Assembly: GCA_037043235.1 (NCBI GenBank)
Contig: JAWRVZ010000242.1
Location: 248,001-312,000 of the forward strand
DNA: 64,000 nucleotides
Origin: Rhodeus uyekii
Lineage: Eukaryota; Chordata; Actinopteri; Cypriniformes; Acheilognathidae
Direction: 5' to 3'
Shown here: in pieces, positions 54,715 through 64,000 of the stretch
Layout: the number at the start of each line of letters is the position of its first letter
Numbering within the stretch: the first letter of the stretch is position 1
Program-made: the position numbers and the translations under genes
The notes under the pieces: generated by a model
The model's input: the letters and a program-made list of their open reading frames with translations, nothing else
Databases searched by the model: none
Told to the model about the DNA's origin: nothing

Positions 54715-55705
54715 TTGACCAGGAAACTTATTCCAATTCATCCACGGTCATTATTTTACTTGGGCATATTTTGCCCTGTAGGCCCACATTTTAAATTCAA
54801 ATACAGCTGTTTTGGCAAAAGTTTGATTTGCCTTAGTATCTCTTCAGACACCATCTCTCACCATCTCTCACTCCATTCATACTCATTCACACTCACACTG
54901 GCAATTTTCTCTGAGTCTGCTGATCAGCTGGTTCAGATCTAAATGGGGCACACACAAGTTTAGATGTGTACTTCCACAAAATCTGAACACAACTTCGTCA
55001 AACCTTTCTGAATCTAGGCACTTCACTTCATTTTAGACTCTTATGAACCTCTTTTTCTGTTTTATCATAATTTACAATTGTAGGCCTAAGCATAGCAAAT
55101 TTTTCTCAAATGTATTTTATTATTCGTCTCATTTAAGATTTAAGATTTTTCCTATACTTTTGTTACTGCTCATGAGCTATTTTTAAGAATAAATTTTAGA
55201 TTTCTGCATAATCATGGTCAACATTTCCATCTCGTTACCGCAGTGATGACAGCATTCCTGGTTTCATGAATTTAGATCTTAGAGTTAGTTAGCTTTTTTT
55301 TATTCAGTCTAGTTCTAGAAAATTACTATTAAACAAGAGGGAGTGGACCAGGAAAGGTATTTTAGATATAAGATATCTATGGTAAAACTTGGACCCCTGA
55401 TCATATTAAAACTATAAAAACTATGTACCATCTTAATTCACCGTTTGTGAATATACCTGTATCTTCTCTGAAGGTCACAAGAAAGTTTTCTTAATGTGGC
55501 AGTAAGTCATAATTCAATAAAGACAAAGCAATTGAATGTGAAAACTCACCTGAAATATTTATTTAAAAACATGTTTGAAATCTTATCCATCCCAGACACG
55601 ATACCAGCAGCATAATCTTATAGTGTAAAATCAACTTTATACTAGTATAGTTTTTGATATTATTTTACCTTTATTAAAACATTTCTCTTTACCATCTATT
55701 TTGAT
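54715..55705 (+). repeat. X family, plus copy, segment 3
   Basis: Starts TTGACCAGGAAACTTATTCC, the same as 63624-64000. 55130-55705 is the inverse of 38790-40345. Ends at the L2 3' junction. Confidence 0.9.
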
Positions 55706-56607
55706 ATATATATCCAACGATTTTATCCAAAGCGACTTACAACTTGAGGAATTCATAAAGCGTTCTGTCCTGAAGATACAAAAGTACATAGTGTTACAAT
55801 ACAAAGTTTCGAACATTACATACAAAAGTAGTACAAGCATGGGGAATAGAGGGAGTAAGAGAATTATAAAAAAAAAATGTGTGTGTGTGTCATGTTAGGT
55901 GCTTATGGAAGAGATGTGTTTTCAGTAGTCTTTTACGACAAGGAATCTGCATTCTGGATGAGGGCAGGGAGATTGTTCCACCAGCAAGGAGTGGTGAATA
56001 AAAATGTTCTTGAGAGTGATTTTTTGCCTCTCTGTGATGTAACCACGAGTCGTCGCTCATTGATCGATCAAAGGTTTCTGGTAGGTGTGTAGATTTGTAA
56101 CAGTATGAAGGTGCTGAGCTTGTGTAAGTTCCGTATGCAAGTCAGTGCTTTGAATTTGATGCGTGCTGCAAGTGTAGTGAAATGAGGAGTGGTGTGACAT
56201 GAGTTATTTTGGGTTGGTTGAAGACCAGACAAGCAGTGGCGTTCTGAACAGTTGCAGGGGTTTGATTCAACTAGCAGGAAGTCTGACCAAAAGAGCATTG
56301 CAGTAATCAAGCCTGGAAATGACCATGGCCTGCATCAGAAGTTGTTGTAGCTTGCTCCTCACTGGCAGACCTTGAAGGGGTAATCGTTGTGGCGCCGATC
56401 TGGACGGTGAAATCTTACTGCAGTGTTGGATCGGCGGGAAAGACTAGAAGCTCCATCTTTGCCAGGTTGAATTGCAGATGATGCTCTTGATGCCGAGATG
56501 ATGCCGAGATGTCCGCTAGCCAGCTTGTGATTCTCGCAGCCACCATGGGATCATCTGGTTGAAACGGCAGGAATAGCTGTGTGTCATTGGCGTAGCGGTG
56601 ATAGGAG

Positions 56608-57570
56608 AAGATAGATCGAATTTTATTGTCCCTTAATGGGAAATTTGTTTTCACAGACGTGTCGTCGCAGCAGAGCATGCGCCGTTTTTTTCTCCAGGAA
56701 AACAAGAGATACAAGAATGCAGTTTAGCAAGCCTTACATAGCAAAACACAAACAAACATAATATACATCACACATTACACGTAAGACTCGTGTTGGGATT
56801 TTTTTCAGTGGAGTTGGGAGGGGGGGGGAGATAGATAAGGACAGATGAGGAGAGTACAGGCAGACGGATGTTGACAGAGAATATAGCCAAAACACAGATG
56901 TTTTGAGTTCAGTTCAGTTCAGTTCCTTGGCTTTGTCCCTGAAGGGAGATAAGGAGACCAGGCTGTTCATGCTGAGTTCCCGAGAGATAGGGACAAGTGA
57001 AGTTTTGGGTTAATTTTTATTCCATTTGTTGATCTTCGGTAATTTGTCCGGATCATAATCAATCAATCAGCTCTGGTCGCGTTCGGTCCGTACAGTTCCC
57101 TAGACATCACGTCTAGCCTCATGGCCAGACCGGTTCCAGTCCGTAAAAAGTTCACCGGTCTGACTCTCGATGGAGCCCACATAAGCAGTCCAGACTGCGT
57201 TGTTACGATTCAGTTCCTCAATCTGTATCACTCCCTGATCTAATTCCTTCAAACGGCCACACACAACCCTGAAGCATTTCTTAATTTCCAAAGACAGCAG
57301 CTGGGTGAATTTGCTTGCAGCTGTATTAGCAGTAGGTCAGGGCAATCCCAAAGCCAAAGAATAGGAACCCCGCCATCAATAATCCAATCATATAGAAAAT
57401 CCTTTCCATCTCAGTATTCTCAGGAGTCCAGCAAGCAGCGGGTCAGTGAAAAAGAAAGACAACAAAATACAAAAGCGCGAGGAAGCGAGAGGAGAGCGAG
57501 AGGAGAGAGATACACGTCCGCACTGTAGAGAATCAGGAAGTAGCAAAGAAATTGCTACAAAGAAATATTT
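56608..57570 (-). mobile_element. TM-cc element, copy 3, inserted in L2
   Basis: In minus it has the complete layout seen at 14337-15262: leader (CAGTGCGGACGTGTATCTC, GACCCGCTGCTTGCTGG), ORF, GCGCATGCTCTGCTGCGACG, GGGACAATAAAATTCG and a short ATCT tail at 56608-56616. L2 coding flanks both sides. About 30 bases next to its 5' end (near 57545) contain the inverted repeat TAGCAA/TTGCTA. Confidence 0.8.
57100..57400 (-). pseudogene. Membrane/coiled-coil ORF of TM-cc copy 3, disrupted
   Basis: The span MIGLLMAGFLFFGFGI is encoded at about 57340-57390, but the basic linker TYRKIGKT is lost in a short deletion with a frame change. The coiled coil (RVVCGRLKELDQGVIQIEEL) lies in the frame at 57291-57100, with C-terminal ESQTGELFTDWNRSG in place of the copy 2 helix. 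Confidence 0.6.
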
Positions 57571-57641
57571 GTAGGATTCAAACCACTGAAGAGGATGCCT
57601 AGTGACGAGATAGATCTATAAGAATGAGAACTGACAATTTT

Positions 57642-57752
57642 CATCATCCAAGTGGATGCTGCACACTGGTGGTTGAGGAGATCCCCCCCCCCCCTCCCAA
57701 GCGCTTTGAGCTCTGGAAAAGCGCTATATAAATGTAACTGATTATTATTATT
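57642..57752 (+). mobile_element. SINE/LINE 3' fragment
   Basis: CATCATCCAAGTGGATGCTG, CACACTGGTGGTTGAGGAG and GGAAAAGCGCTATATAAATG with an (ATT)n tail. This is a widespread fish retroposon end. AATTTT duplicated at 57636-57641 and 57753-57758 fits a short target duplication; the intact L2 at 29480 has one copy. Confidence 0.7.
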
Positions 57753-58729
57753 AATTTTGAATCAGCTTTTGCACTCCTTAGAGCTTCAGCAATGGATAGT
57801 AATGCAGTCTCGGTTGAAGCCAGACTGGATGAAGTCACCTTAACCTTCTTGAAGACTGGTTGATCAACCAGACTGGTTGATGTCCAACTGGCCATTCTGA
57901 CAAGAAGATACCTGGTTAAAAATAACACGTTCAAGAGTTTTTGATATGAATGGTAGGAGAGAGCCATGTCTGTAATTATCAACGAGTGATGTGAAGTTTA
58001 GATACATCTACCTCTGTGAGTGGAGAGGTGGTTGAAAAAAGGTTTCTGGTTACATCAGAGGTCGGTCTATTTTCATGTGTGTAGAGCTGAGAACTGACTG
58101 CTGATAGTCGCAGTTTTGTTAATAAAGAAATTGGCAAAATCATTGGCAGTTAAAGAGGTAGAGGGTGGAGGGGGAAAGAGGAGAGAGCTGAATGTTTTGA
58201 AAAGTGCATGCACGTTAGAAGCGCTTTTTATCTTGGTGAGGAAATGCAACTATTTGCAGGTATGGACATCAGTAGAAAAGGTAGAGAGCAGAGATTTATA
58301 CAAATTCAGGTCAGATGGGTCCTTGGATTTGTGCCATTCTCTCTAAGTTGCCCTTAACTTGGTTCACGAAGAACATTCGTTAGCCAGGGTTAGCCATAAG
58401 GTGTCTGTTGCAGTACTCACATCCAGAGATGAGAACTGTCTGGGAGAAGGAAGACAGGATGAAATGACAGAGAAAAAATGGGAAGGAGAAAGAGAGCGCA
58501 AGTCTCATCTGAAAGTGACCGGTAGACTGGTTGTTGTTGCAGAAGTAGTAACTTGCATATGAAATGTAATGAAAGATGGTCAGAAACATGCAAGGGGTTT
58601 AATTAGAACGTTGTCTGTGTAGTGTCAATTTGTGTCAAGTCGATCGAGTAGATCAAGACAAGTTGGTTGCCCGACCATATATTTATATATGTATAATAAT
58701 ATAAAATATATAAGATACAAAATATTTCA

Positions 58730-58800
58730 CTTTCAAATCTTCAGACCTTTGTGCCTCAAGCTTAATAGCTTGAGGCACAAAGGTCTTGAAGATTTGAAAG
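58730..58800. repeat. Near-perfect palindrome, about 33-bp arms
   Basis: CTTTCAAATCTTCAGACC...CTCAAGCT faces AGCTTGAGG...GATTTGAAAG around a 3-5 base centre. Other X copies (18830, 30486) have a single arm, so this is a local inverted duplication. Confidence 0.85.
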
Positions 58801-59650
58801 GGAACATTTTTGTATATTATTTATTTTATCCTTGGCATTATCTCTATCCACAAATGTGCTGTATTGTATTACAATCGTATTAATTGTATAAAGTAATAAA
58901 GTGAACACTACATAATAATACATCAGTGTGTAGATGCATATGTAGTAACCATTTAATGAAAACAATAAGCCCCTTGTGAAACATAAACATCATTTACACT
59001 GATTTCAGAAAAGCTGAGGCATTTAACAATGCCATTTAGCTGTTCTGAAATCACATTCAGCACATTCGTGATGGGAGTTTGTGTGGAGCAGCTTGTACTG
59101 TGAACTGAAACACTGAATTAAAGAGCTGTCTTGCAAGAGACATCTTTCTAAGAACCATCATACACTTTAACATCTAAGCTTTGGCATCAAAGTACATTTC
59201 TCTGAGCAAACATTGTATGATAAAATGCATTGAAACACTACACCTTACCAGTAGTATTGATAAACTTTACTAAATGCTTTACTGTGCTTCTTCCTTTTTG
59301 GAAGCGTGGTCCTCAATGTCTTTCACGTTTGGTCCCGAACTCTAGACATGAACGTAATGAATTAATAATGCGGTCACAACATACAGCAAGCACTCATAAA
59401 CTAAAAACATGTCAATCGAATCACAACTAAACACTACGAAAAGAAATGACCACATATGCTGGTATCCAGCTAGTCATCGGTGTTGTAGCACATGTGTCAA
59501 ATCAAAATTAGACTAAGATCTAAAATAAACTGCATATGCTGCTTTTTAGCTCCTGAGCCAAAAAGACTTACTTTGGCTCCAACATTTGAGCCTGATTCTA
59601 TAACTGGTCTGTGCAATTAATACATTTAATACATGGTTGTGAGACACAGC
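58801..59650 (+). repeat. X family, plus copy, segment 4
   Basis: Collinear with 30485-31320 and then 31612-31660, lacking the 285 bases present there. Confidence 0.85.
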
Positions 59651-59916
59651 TTACCTCTGTGAATGTTAATGGACAATAACCCAGCAATAATCCGGTTTTG
59701 AGAGCCTCTGACTCCACTGTGATTGCCAGTCCCAGAGTTAATGTGGCACTGAACAGACCTCTTTTTCCCCATTATAAATTCTCTCAGTACTTAAAATCAT
59801 TATTAATTAAATAATCACAATAAACGCCCGTGTCATCTTCCGACGCTGTGTAAAGTTGTCAGGAATTTTTCCCTTTGAAAGAAATTCTTGCATTCCATCA
59901 TAAAACGTATATAAAT
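59651..59916. other. Unassigned stretch between X and ERV2
   Basis: No gene or repeat recognised. Confidence 0.4.
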
Positions 59917-60230
59917 TGTTGTGGATTTGATGTTGTAGTTTTTCTCTTTATAAAAACAACACTTCTCGAAGGTCTTTGAAGCCAGAATTTAGGTTTTATT
60001 CTTCCAAACAAAACCGAGTTGATCTGCAGATCTCCTCACGACACAAAGAAATCCCCCATTATATACTCTACTTTCTAGACATTTAACACATCTCATGTGA
60101 CAGTTTTTCTCTCTATGCATTGTATTTTGGCCTGAGCTCAACAATCTGTATTCATATAGGCATTCAACAATTAGAACCATTCATTCTCAGAGCCCTGAGT
60201 TTTGCAAGACATATGCATCCTGTCAATTTG
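59917..60230 (-). repeat. ERV2 3' LTR (right limit approximate)
   Basis: Plus-strand start TGTTGTGGATTTG. In minus it has a TATA box AGAGTATATAATGGGGG near 60056 and GAATAAAACC near 59997. The relatives at 27770-28193 confirm it as a repeat. Confidence 0.65.
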
Positions 60231-60236
60231 TAGACA

Positions 60237-61682
60237 TCACGAGTTTCTCAGCTGATAACCATCATACATATACAAATAATGCATACTTTGGTTGCCCTCC
60301 AGAGTTATTTTACCATTATCATGACATCTCAACATTTCCATTTGCTTAGTTGTGGCTTTGACTACTAGTGATCTCAAGAGGGGAAGTACACAACAGAACA
60401 ACAAACCCCCTATTAATATTGCAACTGCTAGAAACATTCCTAATTTAGCAAGCCATGCTCCCCAATTTCCAAAATTTAGATCCAACCAATCCCATATCTT
60501 CTCATCTCTTCCAGAATTTTCTGTAATCTCTATTCGTAATCCTTTTATTTTATTCATAGCTTCGCTAAATTTTCCTCCCGGAGCCGTATTATTTGGTATG
60601 AAGGTACAGCACTGATCTACAAACATTACACATACCCCTCCTTTGTCTACCAATAACCAATCCAGTGCTTGTCTATTTTGCCATGTCATTTTACTTGTTT
60701 CATGTAATTGTTCTCCCAATGCGGCTAAAGCATCATCAGTGTAATTAATAAATCTCTGCTGATTATAATAAATATAGTTGATCCATTCTGCATTTTCGTT
60801 TGGAGTGATCCATACGAATATTGATTCAAACCCTGCTTTTATTTCATCTCTTGCTTTGAACTGATTAGGTATACCCCTGGATTGACCAACTGCATCTATA
60901 GATACTTTAGGATCTGGTTTATAGGCTCTCTTAGCCCTATTGTTATTTTCTTTTATCGTTTGTTCTGAACCCCATTGTGCAATGGTTACTTCTTGAATTA
61001 GACGCACTCTAGCACATATTCCTTTCCATTTTAAAGGTAAGAATGCTAGAAGTCTGTTTTTTCCATAAGCCCAAAAGAAATCTGCTACTACTTTTGTCTG
61101 ATCTTCATACAATTCTATTGATGGCAATGCTATAGTTTGATTTTTACAATTTTCTTCTGGATTTATTTCTTCCCCATTTCTTGTTCCTAGTGCTTGAAGT
61201 TCTGGAGCTCGTATTAGTCTATTTGAATTCCAAGACTTTCTTCTATCTATGTTCCAAATTGTAGCACATTTTTCGGGGAATCTTCCTAAATTATGCATTC
61301 CTTCAGATTTATTAAAACACTCATATTCTTGGTTTTGATCAATGCTGAACCATTTGGGAACTTCTACTTCCTCTTTTTCTACTCTAAGGTTTGCATTTAC
61401 ATCCCAGTATCTACACCAGTCTCCCCAATGAGGTCTGTTAAATTTATCCTGATATTCAGAACTACCCAAAGAAGCTAAACACTCTGCTGAACAATACGGC
61501 ATAAGATATTCCGATGTATGGCAAAAGTTCCTGTTAAATTTAGAACATGTCACATAATCGTGTGGATTTGGAACTACTATTAACTTATTTAGGGGTGAAT
61601 GTTGCCCATTTGTACCACTCATTATTTTGCGCTGTTTCCCATAAAATATCTTCACTGCTACTCTCACTGATTTTGTCCTCAT
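60237..61682 (-). pseudogene. env: ERV2 env, gamma-type, nearly complete but frameshifted near its start
   Basis: A long frame covers most of the surface and all of the transmembrane subunit. A basic RAKR site near residue 250 (in NNRAKRAYKPDP) marks surface/transmembrane cleavage. Downstream are an immunosuppressive-domain-like stretch QNRQALDWLLVDKGG and CVMFVDQCC, a C-X6-C-C motif that disulphide-links the subunits in gamma-type envelopes. A membrane anchor of about 25 residues follows (within LGMFLAVAILIGGLLFCCVL) and a cytoplasmic tail of about 45. The frame lacks a signal peptide: a signal-like segment MWLMMIFTCLLHLTIQ lies in the other frame at about 61900, so at least one frameshift near 61590 separates the two. 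It could not be expressed as a full Env as it stands. Confidence 0.85.
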
Positions 61683-63081
61683 CAGAATTTCTACGTTGCC
61701 TTGCTATCGTTAGGTTATTAGTTGATTCTCGTTCTATTGGGTTTATTATTGAGTTGTCACTAGGTTTATCTGAAGGCCGAAAAGTCAATTGCCGGGAAGT
61801 CTGGGTTGTACTGAGCACTGTTTGAGCTTGACGAGAAGCTTTGGTGCTGATGCTTACCCCTTGCATTTGTATTGTCAGATGTAACAAGCATGTGAAGATC
61901 ATCATCAGCCACATTTTTGGACTCATCTTTCTTTCTTTGTTGACTTTCTTTACTTTGCTCAGCTGCTCTGAGCTTTCAGCATCTTGCCCCCTTTCATCTT
62001 GCGCTCTTGTTTCACGTCTGGGAACTCTTGTGCAGTGATTCAGATGATACCAGGTAGTGCTTCCTTCCACTTGGACAGCTGTCGGTGTAGCTGTCACCAC
62101 TTCGTATGGTCCCTCTCTCCGAGGCTCATTCCACTTTCTCCTGAACACCCTCAGATACACGTGATCACCTGGAACAACTGGACAGGGTGTCTCCGTCTCC
62201 TCACTGGGCTGCTTTCTTATTTCCTGCAAATATATAGCTTTATGTATTGCAGTTAGTTTTCTCATATACGATCTCAAATCCAGTTGGAGGTCCAAAGGAG
62301 GTCCTTTGTGCGGGCCTCTACAATATGGCACAGGCATGGGTCGACCCGTAAGCATTTCATGCGGTGTTAGATGCGTACTTGTGTTAGTTTGCATGCGATA
62401 ACTCATTAATGCAAGTGGTAAAGCATCAATCCAGTTAAGTTTAGCACTCTCACATATCTTGTTAAGTTTGGCCTTGAGGGTACCATTTACCCTCTCTACC
62501 ATCCCTTGCGATTGTGGGTGATAAACACAACCTAGTCTCTGTTTTATTCTTAACTGTTGCAAAACTTGTTTTACAGTTTTTTGAATAAATGCCGATTTAT
62601 TGTCTGAACTTATTTCTGATGGTATTCCAAACCTAGGAATTACCTCTCTTGTCAGAAATTCAATCACCGTTCCTGATCCTTCATCTGCTGATGGTGTTGC
62701 TTCCATCCATCTGCTAAATCTGTCTATTATCACGAGCATGTACCTTTTGCCTTGGACTCGCTTTATCATGTCCACATAATCCATTACTAGATGCTTGAAT
62801 GGCCCTTCTGGTACTGAGATGTGGCCAATTGGTGTCGCTGTTCCTTTTCTGACATTATTTTTGGCACAAATTTCACATGTGGACAGAAAATTGTCTATCA
62901 TTGCATATAAATATGGTGACCAAAATCCTTGGTCTTTTATTTTCTTTACCACCTCCCCCCTTGCGCAATGGTCAAAACCATGCGCATCTGAAATGAGGAT
63001 GTTTAAAAGAGCTTTTAGTTGATTTTTAGGCATTGGTTCAAGTGTCACTCTGTTGATCAATTCATGATTCTCCTTTTGAGA
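61585..63081 (-). pseudogene. pol: ERV2 integrase, in frame with env leader
   Basis: Open from a TGA at 63082-63084 to 61585. Zinc-binding: HGFDH (H-X3-H) and CEIC (C-X2-C). The core has HLVMDYVDM (first D), PSEISSDNKSAF (second D) and SQGMVERVNGTLK (E). The C-terminal part contains GDHVYLRVFRRKW, GPYEVVTATPTAVQVEG and YHLNHCTRVP. The same frame runs on without a stop into MSPKMWLMMIFTCLLHLT, a signal-peptide-like stretch, then a Ser/Thr-rich segment with RQRR. RT and RNase H are absent upstream. Confidence 0.85.
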
Positions 63082-63134
63082 TCAGCACACACTGGTCCTT
63101 GTTGCTCTGATCATCCTGCAAACCTTCCTGGAAT

Positions 63135-64000
63135 TGAACTGGTGTCACCTGTGAATGAAACCTTTATTATTTTTGTTTGTGACAGTGTCTGCTCATCTGG
63201 CTCATTGTACTTCTTTGTGACCTGTGGAAAGTTTATTTGGGCTGAATGCTGTCCCGATCCCTTTTTATGCACTTCTGCTTTCTCAACGGCAGAGTTTAAT
63301 CTCTTATTCTCCCTTATATTATCTTTTTCACAGTTTAGTGATTTGCATTTCTTCCACAATAAATTTGCCCTTTTATCTTTTACAATTAAAAAATTCAATT
63401 TAGTTACTTCATTGTCTTAAGTTTCACTATCATCTCATAACGTCTTAGGTATCTGGAAAGCACTCAACCCACGTTCTGCAAGTTAATAGTTACAAGGCAA
63501 CATTTGATACTTTTAACACCGAATCAGCTCCATCATGATATTCTGTAAAGAAAGTTAAGAGTTATTCGCTGCGCAAATGTGGCACTGTTGTTTCTTTCTG
63601 CCACAACAGTATTAACCTAGGTTTTGACCAGGAAACTTAATCCAATTTATCCACGGTCATTATTTTTCTTGGGCATAATTTGCCCTGTGGGCCCACATAT
63701 AATATTTGAAATACAGCTGTTTTGGCAAAATGTTTGATTTGCCTTAGTGTCTCTTCAGACACCATCTCTCACTCCATTCATACTCATTCACACTCACACT
63801 GGCCATTTTCTCTGAGTCTGCTGATCAGCTGGTTCCGATCTAAATGGGAAACATACAAGTTTAGCTGTGGAATTCCTCAAGGTCTGAACACAGCTTTGTC
63901 AAACATTTCTGAATCTAGGCCCTACACTTCATTTTAGACTCTTATGAACCTTTGTTTTACTCTCTTTCTGCAGATTCTTAATTTACAATTGTAGGCCTAA
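63135..64000 (+). repeat. X family, plus copy with empty DIRS site, running off the window
   Basis: 63140-63420 matches 42055-42278. 63440-63620 matches 49520-49702 and 63621-64000 matches 54712-55095. The join at 63616-63626 (CCTAGGTTTTG) is the unoccupied DIRS target. Element E is also absent here. Confidence 0.9.

Larger units (their letters stand above)
55706..58729 (-). mobile_element. L2-type LINE with two nested insertions
   Basis: The same site in X as the L2 at 28322. 3' end (minus) AAGTTGTAAGTCGCTTTGGA at about 55722. RT remains at 56380-56600 (RYANDTQLFLPFQPDD, again YAND-type) and 57640-57985 (LLNVLFLTRYLLVRM, VDQPVFKKVKV). The endonuclease end is inverse to 37700-37980. TM-cc copy 3 (56608-57570) and a SINE (57642-57752) interrupt it. 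Confidence 0.85.
59917..63130 (-). mobile_element. Endogenous retrovirus ERV2, 3' half
   Basis: Minus order: integrase, env, 3' LTR. The right (5') part with gag, protease and RT is missing. It ends near 63090-63130, where X sequence starts. Distinct from ERV1 in its gamma-type Env. Confidence 0.85.

Overview
This window looks like eukaryotic, teleost fish DNA. I infer this from an AT-rich background with microsatellites, tRNA-derived SINEs, L2-type LINE 3' ends with the fish-typical terminal sequence, hAT, DIRS and Gmr1-like elements, and degenerate fish retroviruses. A cypriniform or otophysan fish is plausible but not proven. I found no host gene. Nearly everything I could identify is a transposable element, a nested remnant or a minisatellite, and family names rest on recognition because no search was run.

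Layout. 0.4-1.9 kb: L2-type LINE 3' part. 3.3-3.8 kb: first copy of an unnamed element ('TM-cc') with a short transmembrane plus coiled-coil ORF. 5.3-18.5 kb: minus-strand endogenous retrovirus (ERV1; gag, a UAG stop, pro-pol, env) broken by a 3.2 kb palindromic DNA transposon in pol, TM-cc copy 2 between the two gag zinc knuckles, and a hAT MITE in the LTR region. 18.7-27.5 kb: fragments of repeat families X and Y, a 31-bp GC-rich minisatellite, LINE 3' ends and a 'gttgctaggg' minisatellite. 27.8-31.6 kb: X with an L2 LINE inside, itself hit by a hAT. 32.7-34.1 kb: two tRNA-SINEs and a 1.0 kb hAT. 34.1-37.6 kb: a Gmr1-like Ty3/gypsy element whose integrase lies upstream of reverse transcriptase. 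37.6-41.0 kb: L2 plus X in reverse orientation with a solo LTR. 41.6-59.7 kb: an X copy in plus orientation, split by element E (42.3-49.5 kb, rich in GC minisatellites), a 5.0 kb DIRS element (49.7-54.7 kb) and an L2 that carries TM-cc copy 3. 59.9-63.1 kb: a second retrovirus (ERV2; integrase and gamma-type env). 63.1-64.0 kb: another X copy, which holds the empty DIRS target site.

The copies act as internal controls. Paralogous X copies show pre-insertion states for the DIRS, the solo LTR, element E and the L2, so a relative insertion order can be read from this window alone. The least explained items are the TM-cc family and the hairpin minisatellite in element E, where two TGCG-loop stems recur about 23 times with changes that are either in the loop or compensated across the stem.
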